Shown here one piece after another: positions 47,391-56,315 of a stretch of DNA of 64,000 bases (positions within the stretch are counted from its first letter, which is position 1; each line of letters opens with the position of its first letter). A program made the translations under genes and the position numbers. The notes beneath the pieces were generated by a model, which did not search any database, had not been told where the DNA came from, and saw only the letters and a list, made by a program, of their open reading frames with translations. Where the stretch lies: positions 1 through 64,000 of the forward strand of contig CAZCSV010000004.1 of the NCBI GenBank assembly GCA_964501535.1, read 5' to 3'. Source of the DNA: FEN-1279 sp964501535 (GTDB taxonomy: Bacteria > Bacteroidota > Ignavibacteria > Tepidaquicellales > Tepidaquicellaceae).

Positions 47391-48206
47391 ATGAAAATAG
47401 GGTTTTTACAATTCAAGCCGGATTTCGGGAGAGTCAAGGAGAACATATCCAAAATCGAAGATATGATTACAGACAAGGATTTTGATTTACTTGTTTTGCC
47501 GGAGCTTGCGAATTCGGGATATTTATTTACGAGCAGGGAAGAGTTAGAGGAGTATTCCGAGAGGGCGAGCGACGGGATTTTTTGCAGTTCGTTATTAAAG
47601 ATATGTTCGATGAAAAACTGTTTCATCGTATCGGGGTTTTGTGAGCGGGCTGAAGAAGAAAAGACGACATTTTTCAATTCGTCCATACTAGCATATCCGG
47701 GAAACAAATTTTCGATTTACAGGAAAGTTCATCTCTTTAACGAAGAGAGCAAGTTCTTCATGCCGGGGAATTTAAAATTCAGAGCAGAGAAAATATACGG
47801 AGAGAAGTTCGGAGAGGTCAGCATAGGGATGATGATATGTCTCGACTGGCTTTTTCCCGAAGCTGCACGCACGCTGGCTCTTCAGGGTGCACAGATAATA
47901 TGTCACCCGTCAAATCTTGTTATGCCGTATTGCCAGAGGGCGATGTATGCCCGTTCGGTGGAGAACGGAGTTTTCATAATAACGGCAAACCGAATCGGAG
48001 CAGACGTTAACGGCGGAAAGGAAGTTACTTTTACGGGCGAAAGCGTTATATTGTCTTCGCGGGGCGATTATTTAGCAAGAGCGACAAAAGACACGGAGGA
48101 ATGCATAATTATAGAAATCAATCCCGACGAGGCATTAAACAAGTTCATAAACGAGCATAACCATTTATTTAATGATAGAAGAAAAGAGTTTTATTTTATA
48201 AATTAA
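47391..48206 (+). CDS. Carbon-nitrogen hydrolase (nitrilase superfamily)
   Basis: 271 residues with the catalytic Glu-Lys-Cys triad: Glu38 (LPELANSGY), Lys112 (YRKVHLF) and Cys150 (MMICLDWLFPE). It belongs to the amidase branch, which includes omega-amidases and beta-ureidopropionase-like enzymes that release ammonia from small amides; the substrate cannot be told from sequence. It starts 2 bases after the PhoH-like gene. There is no signal peptide. A short repeat-protein gene follows 10 bases downstream. Confidence 0.9.
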   Translation: MKIGFLQFKPDFGRVKENISKIEDMITDKDFDLLVLPELANSGYLFTSREELEEYSERASDGIFCSSLLKICSMKNCFIVSGFCERAEEEKTTFFNSSILAYPGNKFSIYRKVHLFNEESKFFMPGNLKFRAEKIYGEKFGEVSIGMMICLDWLFPEAARTLALQGAQIICHPSNLVMPYCQRAMYARSVENGVFIITANRIGADVNGGKEVTFTGESVILSSRGDYLARATKDTEECIIIEINPDEALNKFINEHNHLFNDRRKEFYFIN

Positions 48207-48216
48207 AAGAAAAACT

Positions 48217-48636
48217 ATGAAAGCGATATTTTTTCTTTTTACATTTTTCTTCCTGATTATAATAAGCTTACACACACAGACCATACAGGAAATTTCCACA
48301 GGTTCGAGTACATTCGAGATAAGGGACGGCATAATATACAATCTATCGACGGGCAAGTCCATATACAAGCTTGTTGACAACGTAATAAAGGACGGAACGA
48401 GCGGGAGAACTTTATACACCGTTACGAACGGTATTTTAAAAAGTTCCGCTTCAAAGAGGAAGTTATACATATACGAGGAAGGAATTGTAAAAGGCTTTAC
48501 ATCCGACGAACCAATATTTCAAGTGGACAGCGGTGTAATAAAGTCCTGGTCAATGGGGACGGGATTTTACCGTATCATAGGAAGTTTCGGAACGGGTGAG
48601 CTTTACATGATATTATTAGCAACAGGACTTTTATAA
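48217..48636 (+). CDS. Small secreted protein with five 17-residue tandem repeats
   Basis: 139 residues with a signal peptide (MKAIFFLFTFFFLIIISLHT). Residues 33-117 are five back-to-back 17-residue units: FEIRDGIIYNLSTGKSI, YKLVDNVIKDGTSGRTL, YTVTNGILKSSASKRKL, YIYEEGIVKGFTSDEPI and FQVDSGVIKSWSMGTGF. Each has an aromatic start, a central Gly or Asn, an Ile/Val-Lys/Tyr pair and a turn. A sixth, incomplete unit leads into a hydrophobic end (LYMILLATGLL). The pattern predicts a stack of beta hairpins. No family was recognised. It is 10 bases after the hydrolase gene and probably in its operon. Confidence 0.82.
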   Translation: MKAIFFLFTFFFLIIISLHTQTIQEISTGSSTFEIRDGIIYNLSTGKSIYKLVDNVIKDGTSGRTLYTVTNGILKSSASKRKLYIYEEGIVKGFTSDEPIFQVDSGVIKSWSMGTGFYRIIGSFGTGELYMILLATGLL

Positions 48637-48778
48637 AAATATGTAACGGATAGTATAAAAAACATCAAATAAAGTTTTGAGGGTCAGGATAAGGGAGCAG
48701 TTCTTGAATATTCACGTTATTAACCGGGGAGATTATGTCAGCTTAAAAAATTTTTTATAATTTTTAATTTTAACAGAT

Positions 48779-49573
48779 ATGGCGGACGCAAAAACAGCAT
48801 TAATAACGGGTGCATCAAGCGGGATAGGGCTTGAGCTTGCAAAGATATTTGCTTCAAAGGGGACAAATCTAATAATAGCATCGAGGAACATCATCGAGCT
48901 TGCCAAGCTTGGCACAGAGTTAAGCGAAAAGCACAAGATATACGCAGAAGAGATAGAGATTGACCTTTCCCGACCGGGAGCAGCGAAAGAGCTTTACAAT
49001 CAGGTACAGTCGCTGAATTTCGGTGTCGACTACTTAATCAACAACGCGGGTTTTGGTGATTACGGACCTTTTTATAAAAGCGACTGGGACAAGCAGGAGC
49101 GCATGATAAACCTAAACATGTTAGCTTTAACGCATCTGACATGGTTATTCCTGCCGGAGATGACAAGGAAGAGGAGCGGGAGAATAATGAACGTAGCATC
49201 CACGGCGGGTTTTCAGCCCGGTCCGTTGATGGCGGTATATTATGCGACCAAGTCATACGTTTTATTTTTCACCGAAGCGATTGCCAACGAGCTGGAGGGC
49301 ACGGGTGTTACGGTAACGGCACTCTGTCCAGGACCGACAAAATCAGGATTTCAGAAAGCGGCGAACGTAGAGCACTCCAAGATGCTAAACGCGGATTCAA
49401 TTCCCACGGCGAGGGAGGTTGCGGAATACGGATACAAGGCGATGATGAAGGGAAAGCGGGTAGCAATTCACGGTATCAAGAACAAGGAAATAACATTTTT
49501 GTCACGGAGAGCTCCAAAGAAATTTATATTGAATACGGTAAGAAAGCTGAACGAGGGAAGGAAAAGCGATTAA
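48779..49573 (+). CDS. Short-chain dehydrogenase/reductase
   Basis: 264 residues. The cofactor loop TGASSGIG is at 10-17, the NNAG stability motif at about 89 (LINNAGFGDYGPF) and the active-site Tyr154/Lys158 (YYATK) follow, so it is a classical SDR. It uses NAD(H) or NADP(H) to interconvert alcohols and ketones; the substrate is unknown. The C-terminus (FLSRRAPKKFILNTVRKLNE) resembles the DltE/YqjQ-like lipid-related subgroup. It stands alone with spacers on both sides. Confidence 0.92.
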   Translation: MADAKTALITGASSGIGLELAKIFASKGTNLIIASRNIIELAKLGTELSEKHKIYAEEIEIDLSRPGAAKELYNQVQSLNFGVDYLINNAGFGDYGPFYKSDWDKQERMINLNMLALTHLTWLFLPEMTRKRSGRIMNVASTAGFQPGPLMAVYYATKSYVLFFTEAIANELEGTGVTVTALCPGPTKSGFQKAANVEHSKMLNADSIPTAREVAEYGYKAMMKGKRVAIHGIKNKEITFLSRRAPKKFILNTVRKLNEGRKSD

Positions 49574-49789
49574 CCCACGTGATTTCACGAGCAAGAGTGT
49601 TCTCCGAAGATTTGCGTATTCTGCTTGCACGCGGGATTCGTTGTGCGATTTAAGCTCTCGGTTTTTTCAAATCCCTTTTTTTTTGAGTATCCGAAATAAA
49701 ATCCCCGATATTCCGTTCGTGCTCAAGTTCTTCGTATGGTTTTAAATTAATCTTTCGACACTCCAACAAAAGGTATTTTAAAAATTCTT

Positions 49790-49797
49790 TAACTTTG
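49790..49797 (+). promoter_or_regulatory. Candidate -7 promoter element for the etf cluster
   Basis: TAACTTTG fits TAnnTTTG and lies 25 bases before the etfB ATG. No TTTG -33 element is seen at the usual spacing, so this is a partial match only. Confidence 0.4.
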
Positions 49798-49822
49798 ATA
49801 TATTAGGCAAAATCAATTTTTT

Positions 49823-50707
49823 ATGTATAATTCGATAGTATTAGTAAAACAGGTTCCTGATACTGCAAATATATCGGGTAAAGTGATGAAGGATGACGGG
49901 ACGGTAAACCGGGCAAAGCTACCGGCAATTTTCAATCACGAAGACAGGGTTGCTTTGGAATTTGCGCTTAGGGTAAAGGACAAGTTCAGCGGTAAAGTAT
50001 CTGCCGTGACGATGGGACCCCCGAGGGCGTCGGATATTTTACGTGAATGTTTATACATGGGAGCGGATTCGGTTTATTGCGTAACAGACAGGAAGTTCGC
50101 GGGAGCGGACACGCTTGCGACGTCTTACGTGTTGAGCGAGGCAATAAAGAAAATCGGAAATTACGATATAATTTTCGGCGGGAGGCAGGCGATTGACGGT
50201 GACACGGCGCAGGTGGGACCACAGACGGCGGAGAAGTTAGGCATTCCTCAGATAACATATGCAGAAGAAATTCTCGAACTGAAAGACAGGAAGATAAAAG
50301 TAAAAAGAAAGATAGACGGCGGATATGAGGTAGTGGAGTGCAGTTTACCGGTTTTGATTACGGTTTTAAAGGGTGCGGCAGACCCAAGGCCTTTCAGCTC
50401 GAAGAAGCTGATGGCATACAAAGGAGCGAAGTCACTTGCAGATTTGGAAAAAATGGCGGAAGGTAATTCGCTTTTATACACGGACAATCTTGTTCACGAA
50501 TATAAGGAGAAAAATCTTTTCATAGAGACGCTAACTACCGACGAACTGGATGTCGACATGGACAGGATAGGAATAAAAGGTTCGCCGACGAAAGTTCATA
50601 AAGTTGAGTCGGTTGTGCTTGCAGGCGGGAACCACGAGCAAATAGAACCGACGAAGGAAGGAATTTCGAAACTGATTGACAAGCTAATGGAAGACAGAAT
50701 TTTTTAA
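49823..50707 (+). CDS. etfB: Electron transfer flavoprotein subunit beta
   Basis: 294 residues, longer than the usual ~250-260. The FixA/EtfB fold is evident: VLVKQVPDTANISG near the start, RVKDKFSGKVSAVTMGPPRASDIL, and the AMP-site region GRQAIDGDTAQVGPQTAEKLGIPQITY. It transfers electrons from acyl-CoA dehydrogenases to quinone. It is followed by etfA (76 bases) and an acyl-CoA dehydrogenase gene, so all three form one functional set. Confidence 0.95.
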   Translation: MYNSIVLVKQVPDTANISGKVMKDDGTVNRAKLPAIFNHEDRVALEFALRVKDKFSGKVSAVTMGPPRASDILRECLYMGADSVYCVTDRKFAGADTLATSYVLSEAIKKIGNYDIIFGGRQAIDGDTAQVGPQTAEKLGIPQITYAEEILELKDRKIKVKRKIDGGYEVVECSLPVLITVLKGAADPRPFSSKKLMAYKGAKSLADLEKMAEGNSLLYTDNLVHEYKEKNLFIETLTTDELDVDMDRIGIKGSPTKVHKVESVVLAGGNHEQIEPTKEGISKLIDKLMEDRIF

Positions 50708-50783
50708 TGGGTAAGGAATAATAATGAACGCGTTTTTAACAATATTATTTACAATTTACTATATACATTTTACAAAAAGATAA

Positions 50784-51797
50784 ATGAAGAAACCAGAGGT
50801 TTGGGTATTTATAGAGCAGAGGAGCGGGAAGCCGGCGGATGTGAGTTTTGAGCTTCTCAGCAAGGGGCGCAAGCTTGCCGACAGCATGGGAGGGGTTTTA
50901 AAATCAATTGTTATCGGTCATAAGGTAAGGGAGGTTGCCGTCGAAACATTCAGTTACGGAGCGGACGAGAGTTATTTAGTTGACCACCCGGAATTATTTT
51001 ATTACAGGACGCTGCCATACAGCAGGATTCTGGACGAGCTGATTCACAAGGAAGTTCCCCGCATAGTTTTATTCGGGGCGACGGTAATCGGCAGGGATTT
51101 GGCTCCGCATGTAGCATCGAGTACGAAGAGCGGGCTGACAGCGGATTGTACGGATTTAAGAATTTCCGATGTAAATTATCTCAACAAGGAATACAAGAGT
51201 CTGCTGTTACAAATCAGGCCTGCATTCGGCGGGAATATAATTGCGACAATTATCACGCCTGATGTACCGGTTCAGATGGCTACCGTCCGTGAAGGAGTAA
51301 TGGAGATGCACAGGGTTGACAAGACGAAGAATGCAAAAATAAAGGAGATTCTGTTTGAGCCGACAGGGACAGATGATATTTTAAAGGTAATAGAACAACA
51401 CAGGGAAGAGAGCAAGGTAAACTTAAAGGGAGCGCCGATAATAGTTGCGGGAGGATACGGGCTTGGTTCGAAGGAAAATTTCAATTTACTGTTTGATTTA
51501 GCGAAGGCGCTTGGCGGTGAAGTAGCCGGAAGTCGTGCCGCAGTAGACGCAGGTTTCATAACGTCGGAGAGGCAGGTAGGTCAGACGGGAGTAACGGTGA
51601 GGCCAAAGCTATATATCGCCGTTGGTATTTCGGGAGCGATACAGCACAGAGCGGGAATGCAGGAAGCTAACAAAATCATAGCAATTAACACGGACCCGGA
51701 GGCACCAATTTTTGATATAAGCCACTACGGAATAGTCGGGGAAGCCATGGATATAATACCAAAATTTATAGAAACATATAAACACAAACTGAAATAA
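50784..51797 (+). CDS. etfA: Electron transfer flavoprotein subunit alpha
   Basis: 337 residues. The C-terminal FAD-binding half is typical: GYGLGSKENFNLLFDLAKAL, EVAGSRAAVDAGFI, RQVGQTGVTVRPKLYIAVGI, SGAIQHRAGM and IIAINTDPEAPIFDISHYGI. The N-terminal half packs with EtfB. Together they pass electrons to ETF:quinone oxidoreductase (not in the window). The stop is 4 bases before the acyl-CoA dehydrogenase ATG. Confidence 0.96.
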   Translation: MKKPEVWVFIEQRSGKPADVSFELLSKGRKLADSMGGVLKSIVIGHKVREVAVETFSYGADESYLVDHPELFYYRTLPYSRILDELIHKEVPRIVLFGATVIGRDLAPHVASSTKSGLTADCTDLRISDVNYLNKEYKSLLLQIRPAFGGNIIATIITPDVPVQMATVREGVMEMHRVDKTKNAKIKEILFEPTGTDDILKVIEQHREESKVNLKGAPIIVAGGYGLGSKENFNLLFDLAKALGGEVAGSRAAVDAGFITSERQVGQTGVTVRPKLYIAVGISGAIQHRAGMQEANKIIAINTDPEAPIFDISHYGIVGEAMDIIPKFIETYKHKLK

Positions 51798-51801
51798 GAA
51801 T

Positions 51802-53523
51802 ATGCCAAACTATTTTACAGAAAATCACGACATACAATTTCACTTCAACCGTTTGAACCTCGAAGAGATTATAGGAATGCTGGAAGACAATTACGAGGAA
51901 GCAAAGAGATACAATTACGCACCGATAAACTATGAGGACGCGGTTGAAAATTACAGAAAGGTAATGGAAGTTGTAGGAGATATTGCGGGTAATTTCATAT
52001 CTTCCAGGGCGGCCGATGTTGACAGTGAGGGAGCCCAGTACAAAAGCGGGAAGGTTTCGTATGCAAAAGGAACGCAGGAAAATCTCGAGATGCTTTCTAA
52101 GGCTGACTTAATGGGGATGATACTTCCCCGACAATACGGGGGTTTGAATTTTCCTTTTACGGTATATCTTATGGCGACGGAGATAATATCGAGAGCGGAT
52201 GCCTCGTTAATGAACCTGTTTGGTTTACAGGATATAGGGGACATGATAGCAAAATACGGTGATGAGGACCAGAAGCGTGAATTTGTTCCGAAGTTCACGA
52301 CCGGAGAGCACACGGGAGCGATGGCATTAACGGAGCCGGATGCGGGTTCCGATTTACAATCAGTAAAGATGCACGCATATCAAAACGAAAAAGGGCAATG
52401 GTTTTTGCGGGGGATGAAGAGATTCATAACGAACGGAAACGCACAGGTTCATTTAGTTCTTGCGCGTTCGGAGCCGGGAACAAAGGACGGGAGAGGTTTG
52501 AGCATGTTTGCGTGTTACGGCGACGAGACCGTGAAAGTAAGGAGAATAGAGAACAAGCTTGGCATACACGGTTCACCGACATGCGAGCTTCAGTTCAACG
52601 ACACTCCGGCACAGCTAATAGGACAGAGGAAGTTCGGTTTAATAAAATACGTTTTCGATTTGATGTACAGGGCAAGGATGGGTGTATCGGCGCAGGCGTT
52701 GGGGATATCGCAGGCGGCATTTGACGAAGCGTTAATGTATGCGAAGGACAGGGTACAGTTCGGAAGGGCAATTTACAACATTCCGGCGGTTTCTAATTTA
52801 CTGATAGATATGAGGGTAATTTTAGAGAGCAATCGCTCTCTGATGTACTCGGCGGCAAAGGTTGTCGACCGAAAGGAAAGGCTTGAAGAAGTAATCAACA
52901 GGAAGAAGCAGATTGGTGAATCGGTAACGGATTTAAACAACGAATTAAAAGCCGTGAACAAGGTTGCAAACTTTTTAACACCCGTTACGAAGCTTGTACT
53001 GACCGAATCTGCCAACAAGATAACTTACGACTCCCTGCAAATCCACGGGGGAACGGGTTATATGAAGGAGTTCAGGGTGGAGCGGTTAGCCAGAGACGCA
53101 CGCATAACCAACATATACGAAGGGACATCGCAATTACAGGTTGTGGCGGCGATAAGCGGTGTGTTGAACGATGTTTTGAAAGAATACTTCGACAAGAGGG
53201 AGAAGAAGGAATACGCAGGAGGGCTGGCAGTATTATCGAATCACCTGAAAGAGATACGGGGGATTCTATACGATTCGCTAAAATACGTAGCAGGAAAGAA
53301 AGACACGGGATTTCAGGATGTTGCGGCGAAAGAGCTTGTGGAGCTTTACACATATTTATATATTGGATATTTACTTCTTGACGAAGCGGAGGAAAACCAG
53401 AAGAAGAGGTTTATTGCGAACCGTTACATACTGAACGCATTGGCAAGTTCCAGAAAGAACGCAGAGATAATAAAGAGCGAGACTTACTCGGACATTCTAC
53501 ATCTTGACGAAATAGTAAAATAA
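51802..53523 (+). CDS. Acyl-CoA dehydrogenase family protein
   Basis: 573 residues, longer than the classic ~380. The acyl-CoA dehydrogenase core spans about 60-450: MALTEPDAGSDLQSVKMHAY (FAD/substrate region), KLGIHGSPTCELQFNDTPAQ, the helical domain with DRVQFGRAIYN, and DSLQIHGGTGYMKEFRVERL then ARDARITNIYEGTSQLQVVA. An extra C-terminal helical domain of about 120 residues (from about 450) is like that of long-form enzymes in related bacteria. It oxidises acyl-CoA and hands electrons to the adjacent EtfAB. The chain-length preference is unknown. Confidence 0.93.
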   Translation: MPNYFTENHDIQFHFNRLNLEEIIGMLEDNYEEAKRYNYAPINYEDAVENYRKVMEVVGDIAGNFISSRAADVDSEGAQYKSGKVSYAKGTQENLEMLSKADLMGMILPRQYGGLNFPFTVYLMATEIISRADASLMNLFGLQDIGDMIAKYGDEDQKREFVPKFTTGEHTGAMALTEPDAGSDLQSVKMHAYQNEKGQWFLRGMKRFITNGNAQVHLVLARSEPGTKDGRGLSMFACYGDETVKVRRIENKLGIHGSPTCELQFNDTPAQLIGQRKFGLIKYVFDLMYRARMGVSAQALGISQAAFDEALMYAKDRVQFGRAIYNIPAVSNLLIDMRVILESNRSLMYSAAKVVDRKERLEEVINRKKQIGESVTDLNNELKAVNKVANFLTPVTKLVLTESANKITYDSLQIHGGTGYMKEFRVERLARDARITNIYEGTSQLQVVAAISGVLNDVLKEYFDKREKKEYAGGLAVLSNHLKEIRGILYDSLKYVAGKKDTGFQDVAAKELVELYTYLYIGYLLLDEAEENQKKRFIANRYILNALASSRKNAEIIKSETYSDILHLDEIVK

Positions 53524-53565
53524 TTTTTAAAAAAGATTTTAAAATTATAATTTTATATAAAAACC

Positions 53566-53763
53566 ATGTTCTATTACAGAATTTTCGACGACAAGGAGGA
53601 GCTGAACTTTTTTAAGAGCTCACTGAGCTACGAGAAAATACGGGAATTAATGACGGAATACGAAAAGACACATCAGGAATACCTCAACAGGGATTTTATA
53701 GTATACCTAAAGGAACAGGACCCCGAAGCGGAGATAATCGAAGTAACAAACATATATTATTAG
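53566..53763 (+). CDS. Small hypothetical protein
   Basis: 65 residues, highly charged, probably a helical soluble protein (FYYRIFDDKEELNFF, then a long central helix, then a beta end IIEVTNIYY). It lies 42 bases after the acyl-CoA dehydrogenase gene and 33 bases before the sensor kinase gene. It has an ATG start and sensible codon use, which supports it as a real gene. No function assigned. Confidence 0.6.
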   Translation: MFYYRIFDDKEELNFFKSSLSYEKIRELMTEYEKTHQEYLNRDFIVYLKEQDPEAEIIEVTNIYY

Positions 53764-53796
53764 AAACCACAGTTCTTTATATTAACAACACATAAA

Positions 53797-55170
53797 ATGC
53801 CGAGCCTCATACCCGAACACACATACGATATCCAAGAGCTCTGGATACTAATCAGAAAGAGAAACAGATGGTTAATCAACATCAGATATTATGCATTTAT
53901 ATCACTATTATTATTTACAATTTCATCGAAATATTTTATTGGTCTTGAATATACAAGCGAGCAATTCATTATATTGACGGTTTTATCAATATGCATTTTA
54001 GCATACAATCTTTTGTTTTATTATGTTTCGAATTCAGCGATAGTAAGAAATGAACCCGGGGTTATAAATCCGATAGTCATATCCCTGATACAGATACAGA
54101 TTGATTTAATAGTTTTAGGTCTTATAGTGTATTACACGGGGGGAATCGAGAGTCCGTTTTACATATTTTACATTTTTCACATGATAATCGGGAGCATGAT
54201 ACTGCCGGGTTACGTGATATACACTATTGCAGGGGTGGTTGTGGTTTTATTTTTCGCATTATCATTCGGGGAATATTCGGGGTTAATAGCCCATTACGGA
54301 ATACCCGGTTTATATGATTCACCGATATACAACAATTTAGAATACGTAATAATTTTTGCAACAGCATTCGGAATAATGATGATAGTGAGTGTATTTCTTG
54401 CGAACACAATAACGACGGCGTTATACAGGCGCGAGCAGGATTTAAAGATAACGCTCGACAAACTGAACAATGCGGAGAAAGTAAAGCAGAAGCACATAAT
54501 GGGGGTAGTGCACGAGATAAAGAGTCCCATAGCAGCGGTTCAATCGTTCCTGGATTTGATACTCGGAAAATACGCCGGTCCCGTATCGGAAGGAGTAGAA
54601 GACAAGCTAAACAAGGCGAGGAACCGTTCGGACGAGGCTATACAGATAATAAACGATGTTTTATATATTTCGCGGCTAAAGCTTCAGGAAGAGATAGAGA
54701 AAAGCGAAGTTGACATACTGGAGGTAATAAAAACCAACATCAGGAAAAGGGAGGTTCAGGCAGAGAACAAAAAAATAAAGCTGACGCTTATAGACAACAG
54801 GGAAAAAGCGAATAATATTTTGGGTGACAAGAGTCTACTCGATTTAGCATTTTCGAATTTAATAGGAAATTCTGTCAAATATACAGGAGAAGGCGGGAGA
54901 ATTGAGATTGTTTTATCCGAAGGCGGAGAGTATACGGAGATAGAAGTTTGCGACAACGGAATAGGCATACCGGACGAGGACAAGGGGAAGATATTTTCCG
55001 AATTTTACAGAGCCTCAAACGTGAAGCACAAGATTCACGAAGGAACAGGGACGGGATTATCCGTAGTGAAGCAGATTATCGAGCAGCACGGCGGGACAAT
55101 TTCTTTTGAAAGTCCGTCGAGGATGGCGGACGAAAAAGAAAGAGGAACATCATTCAAGGTCAGGTTATAA
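53797..55170 (+). CDS. Membrane sensor histidine kinase
   Basis: 457 residues. About six membrane helices fill residues 28-205. A HisKA dimerisation region with phosphoacceptor His239 (IMGVVHEIKSPIAAVQSF) follows, then a complete HATPase: N box LAFSNLIGNSVKYTGEGG, G1 EVCDNGIGIPDEDKG and G2 GTGTGLSVVKQIIEQHGG. There is no sensor PAS or GAF domain, so it likely senses membrane state or binds a ligand within the helices. No response regulator is adjacent, making it an orphan kinase. Confidence 0.93.
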   Translation: MPSLIPEHTYDIQELWILIRKRNRWLINIRYYAFISLLLFTISSKYFIGLEYTSEQFIILTVLSICILAYNLLFYYVSNSAIVRNEPGVINPIVISLIQIQIDLIVLGLIVYYTGGIESPFYIFYIFHMIIGSMILPGYVIYTIAGVVVVLFFALSFGEYSGLIAHYGIPGLYDSPIYNNLEYVIIFATAFGIMMIVSVFLANTITTALYRREQDLKITLDKLNNAEKVKQKHIMGVVHEIKSPIAAVQSFLDLILGKYAGPVSEGVEDKLNKARNRSDEAIQIINDVLYISRLKLQEEIEKSEVDILEVIKTNIRKREVQAENKKIKLTLIDNREKANNILGDKSLLDLAFSNLIGNSVKYTGEGGRIEIVLSEGGEYTEIEVCDNGIGIPDEDKGKIFSEFYRASNVKHKIHEGTGTGLSVVKQIIEQHGGTISFESPSRMADEKERGTSFKVRL

Positions 55171-55251
55171 AAATCTTTACAGGAAAAAGGCAAAGAAAGT
55201 CCAGGGTATACCAGAACTGCAAAAGAGCAAGGAAGTTTTTAAATTTCGGTT

Positions 55252-55623
55252 TTAGTTTTTTCCCCACAGACCCATTGTATTTCCGTCTATATCGTTGAAC
55301 AGTGCGAAGTAACCGGCTTTTTCGTTTATGAGTGTTTTTGGCATAATGATACTTCCGCCGAGAGAAACGGCTTTATTCAGAGTTTCTTCGATATTTTCAG
55401 TTTCTATATAGAGAACAACGGATTGCCCCGAGTGTTCGGGAACGGCTTTCTTCATCAGCCCGCCTCCGATAGAACCCTCTCCGGTAAAGATATTCCAGTA
55501 TACGGAATCGGAATTTTCGGACCGATTAAATTCCCATCCGAAAAGTTTTGTATAAAATTCGATGGATTTTTCGAAGTCGTTAACATAGAGTTCAAACCAG
55601 CCGATATTATGTTGTGGAGACAT
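55252..55623 (-). CDS. Glyoxalase/VOC family protein
   Basis: 123 residues with the VOC (glyoxalase/bleomycin resistance/dioxygenase) fold. NIGWFELYVNDFEKSIEFYT then KLFGWEF opens the first half and YFALFNDIDGNTMGLW closes the second, with the metal-site Glu/His in neighbouring strands. Small stand-alone proteins of this PF00903 type often have unknown substrates. It is transcribed convergently with the sensor kinase gene and divergently from the Rrf2 gene. Confidence 0.88.
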   Translation of the reverse strand: MSPQHNIGWFELYVNDFEKSIEFYTKLFGWEFNRSENSDSVYWNIFTGEGSIGGGLMKKAVPEHSGQSVVLYIETENIEETLNKAVSLGGSIIMPKTLINEKAGYFALFNDIDGNTMGLWGKN

Positions 55624-55790
55624 TATATTTACAGATTTAGTTTTTATATAAAAGCTAAAACGTAAAAAATGTTAAAAAAGTTTAATTAAGGCAAGAGGGT
55701 GGAATTTTTAAGGAAATAACTTGTTTTTTGTATATAACTTTAAACATTTATTAATTAGCTTAAGACAAAAGGGTCTTAATATCTTTTAAT

Positions 55791-56243
55791 ATGTACATGT
55801 TATATTCAAAATCCAGCGAGTATGTAGTCAGGGCGCTGGTATATTTAGCGTTACAGGAGAAATCGAAATTCATAATGATAAAGGAGATTTCCGAGCACAC
55901 AGAAATCCCCCAGCCGTTTTTATCAAAGATTTTTCAGGACATATCGAAGGCGAAGTGGATAATCTCAAAGAAGGGCAAGAACGGCGGAGTAAAGCTTGCG
56001 GTGAATCCGGAGAAGCTGAAGCTGCTCGATGTAATCTCATATTTCGACGGGATGCAGGATTACAGCCGTTGTATGTTCGGGCACAAGGAGTGCGGGGTTT
56101 CTTCGAAATGCGCATTGCACAACAAGTGCAGTGATTTGAAAAACGAGATATACGATTTTCTGAATTCGACGACGATAGAAGATTTCACAAGAATCTGGAA
56201 GAAGGAAAACAGGGTAAGTTTAAAAGAGCTTAAGATAATTTAA
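55791..56243 (+). CDS. Rrf2 family transcriptional regulator with four cysteines
   Basis: 150 residues; the start may be the ATG at 55791 or the one at 55797. An N-terminal winged helix (YSKSSEYVVRALVYLALQEK, KEISEHTEIPQPFLSKIFQD) is followed by a cysteine cluster Cys94, Cys101, Cys107 and Cys113 (CX6CX5CX5C), similar to the Fe-S ligands of IscR and NsrR, which normally have three. It likely senses iron-sulfur state, nitric oxide or redox. The next gene is a class V aminotransferase/cysteine desulfurase-like enzyme, a sensible target. Confidence 0.9.
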   Translation: MYMLYSKSSEYVVRALVYLALQEKSKFIMIKEISEHTEIPQPFLSKIFQDISKAKWIISKKGKNGGVKLAVNPEKLKLLDVISYFDGMQDYSRCMFGHKECGVSSKCALHNKCSDLKNEIYDFLNSTTIEDFTRIWKKENRVSLKELKII

Positions 56244-56267
56244 CGAATTATATTAACCGCGGGAAAG

Positions 56268-56294
56268 ACGAGGGGAGAGAAATCTCCTCGTTTT
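56268..56294 (+). terminator. Weak terminator or attenuator between the Rrf2 and desulfurase-like genes
   Basis: A stem ACGAGG / CCTCGT (with AGA/TCT extension across a two-base bulge) followed by only TTTT. It sits in the 72-base spacer and could end the Rrf2 transcript or attenuate read-through. Confidence 0.55.
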
Positions 56295-56315
56295 GCATAC
56301 GGTAAATTTTTTATT

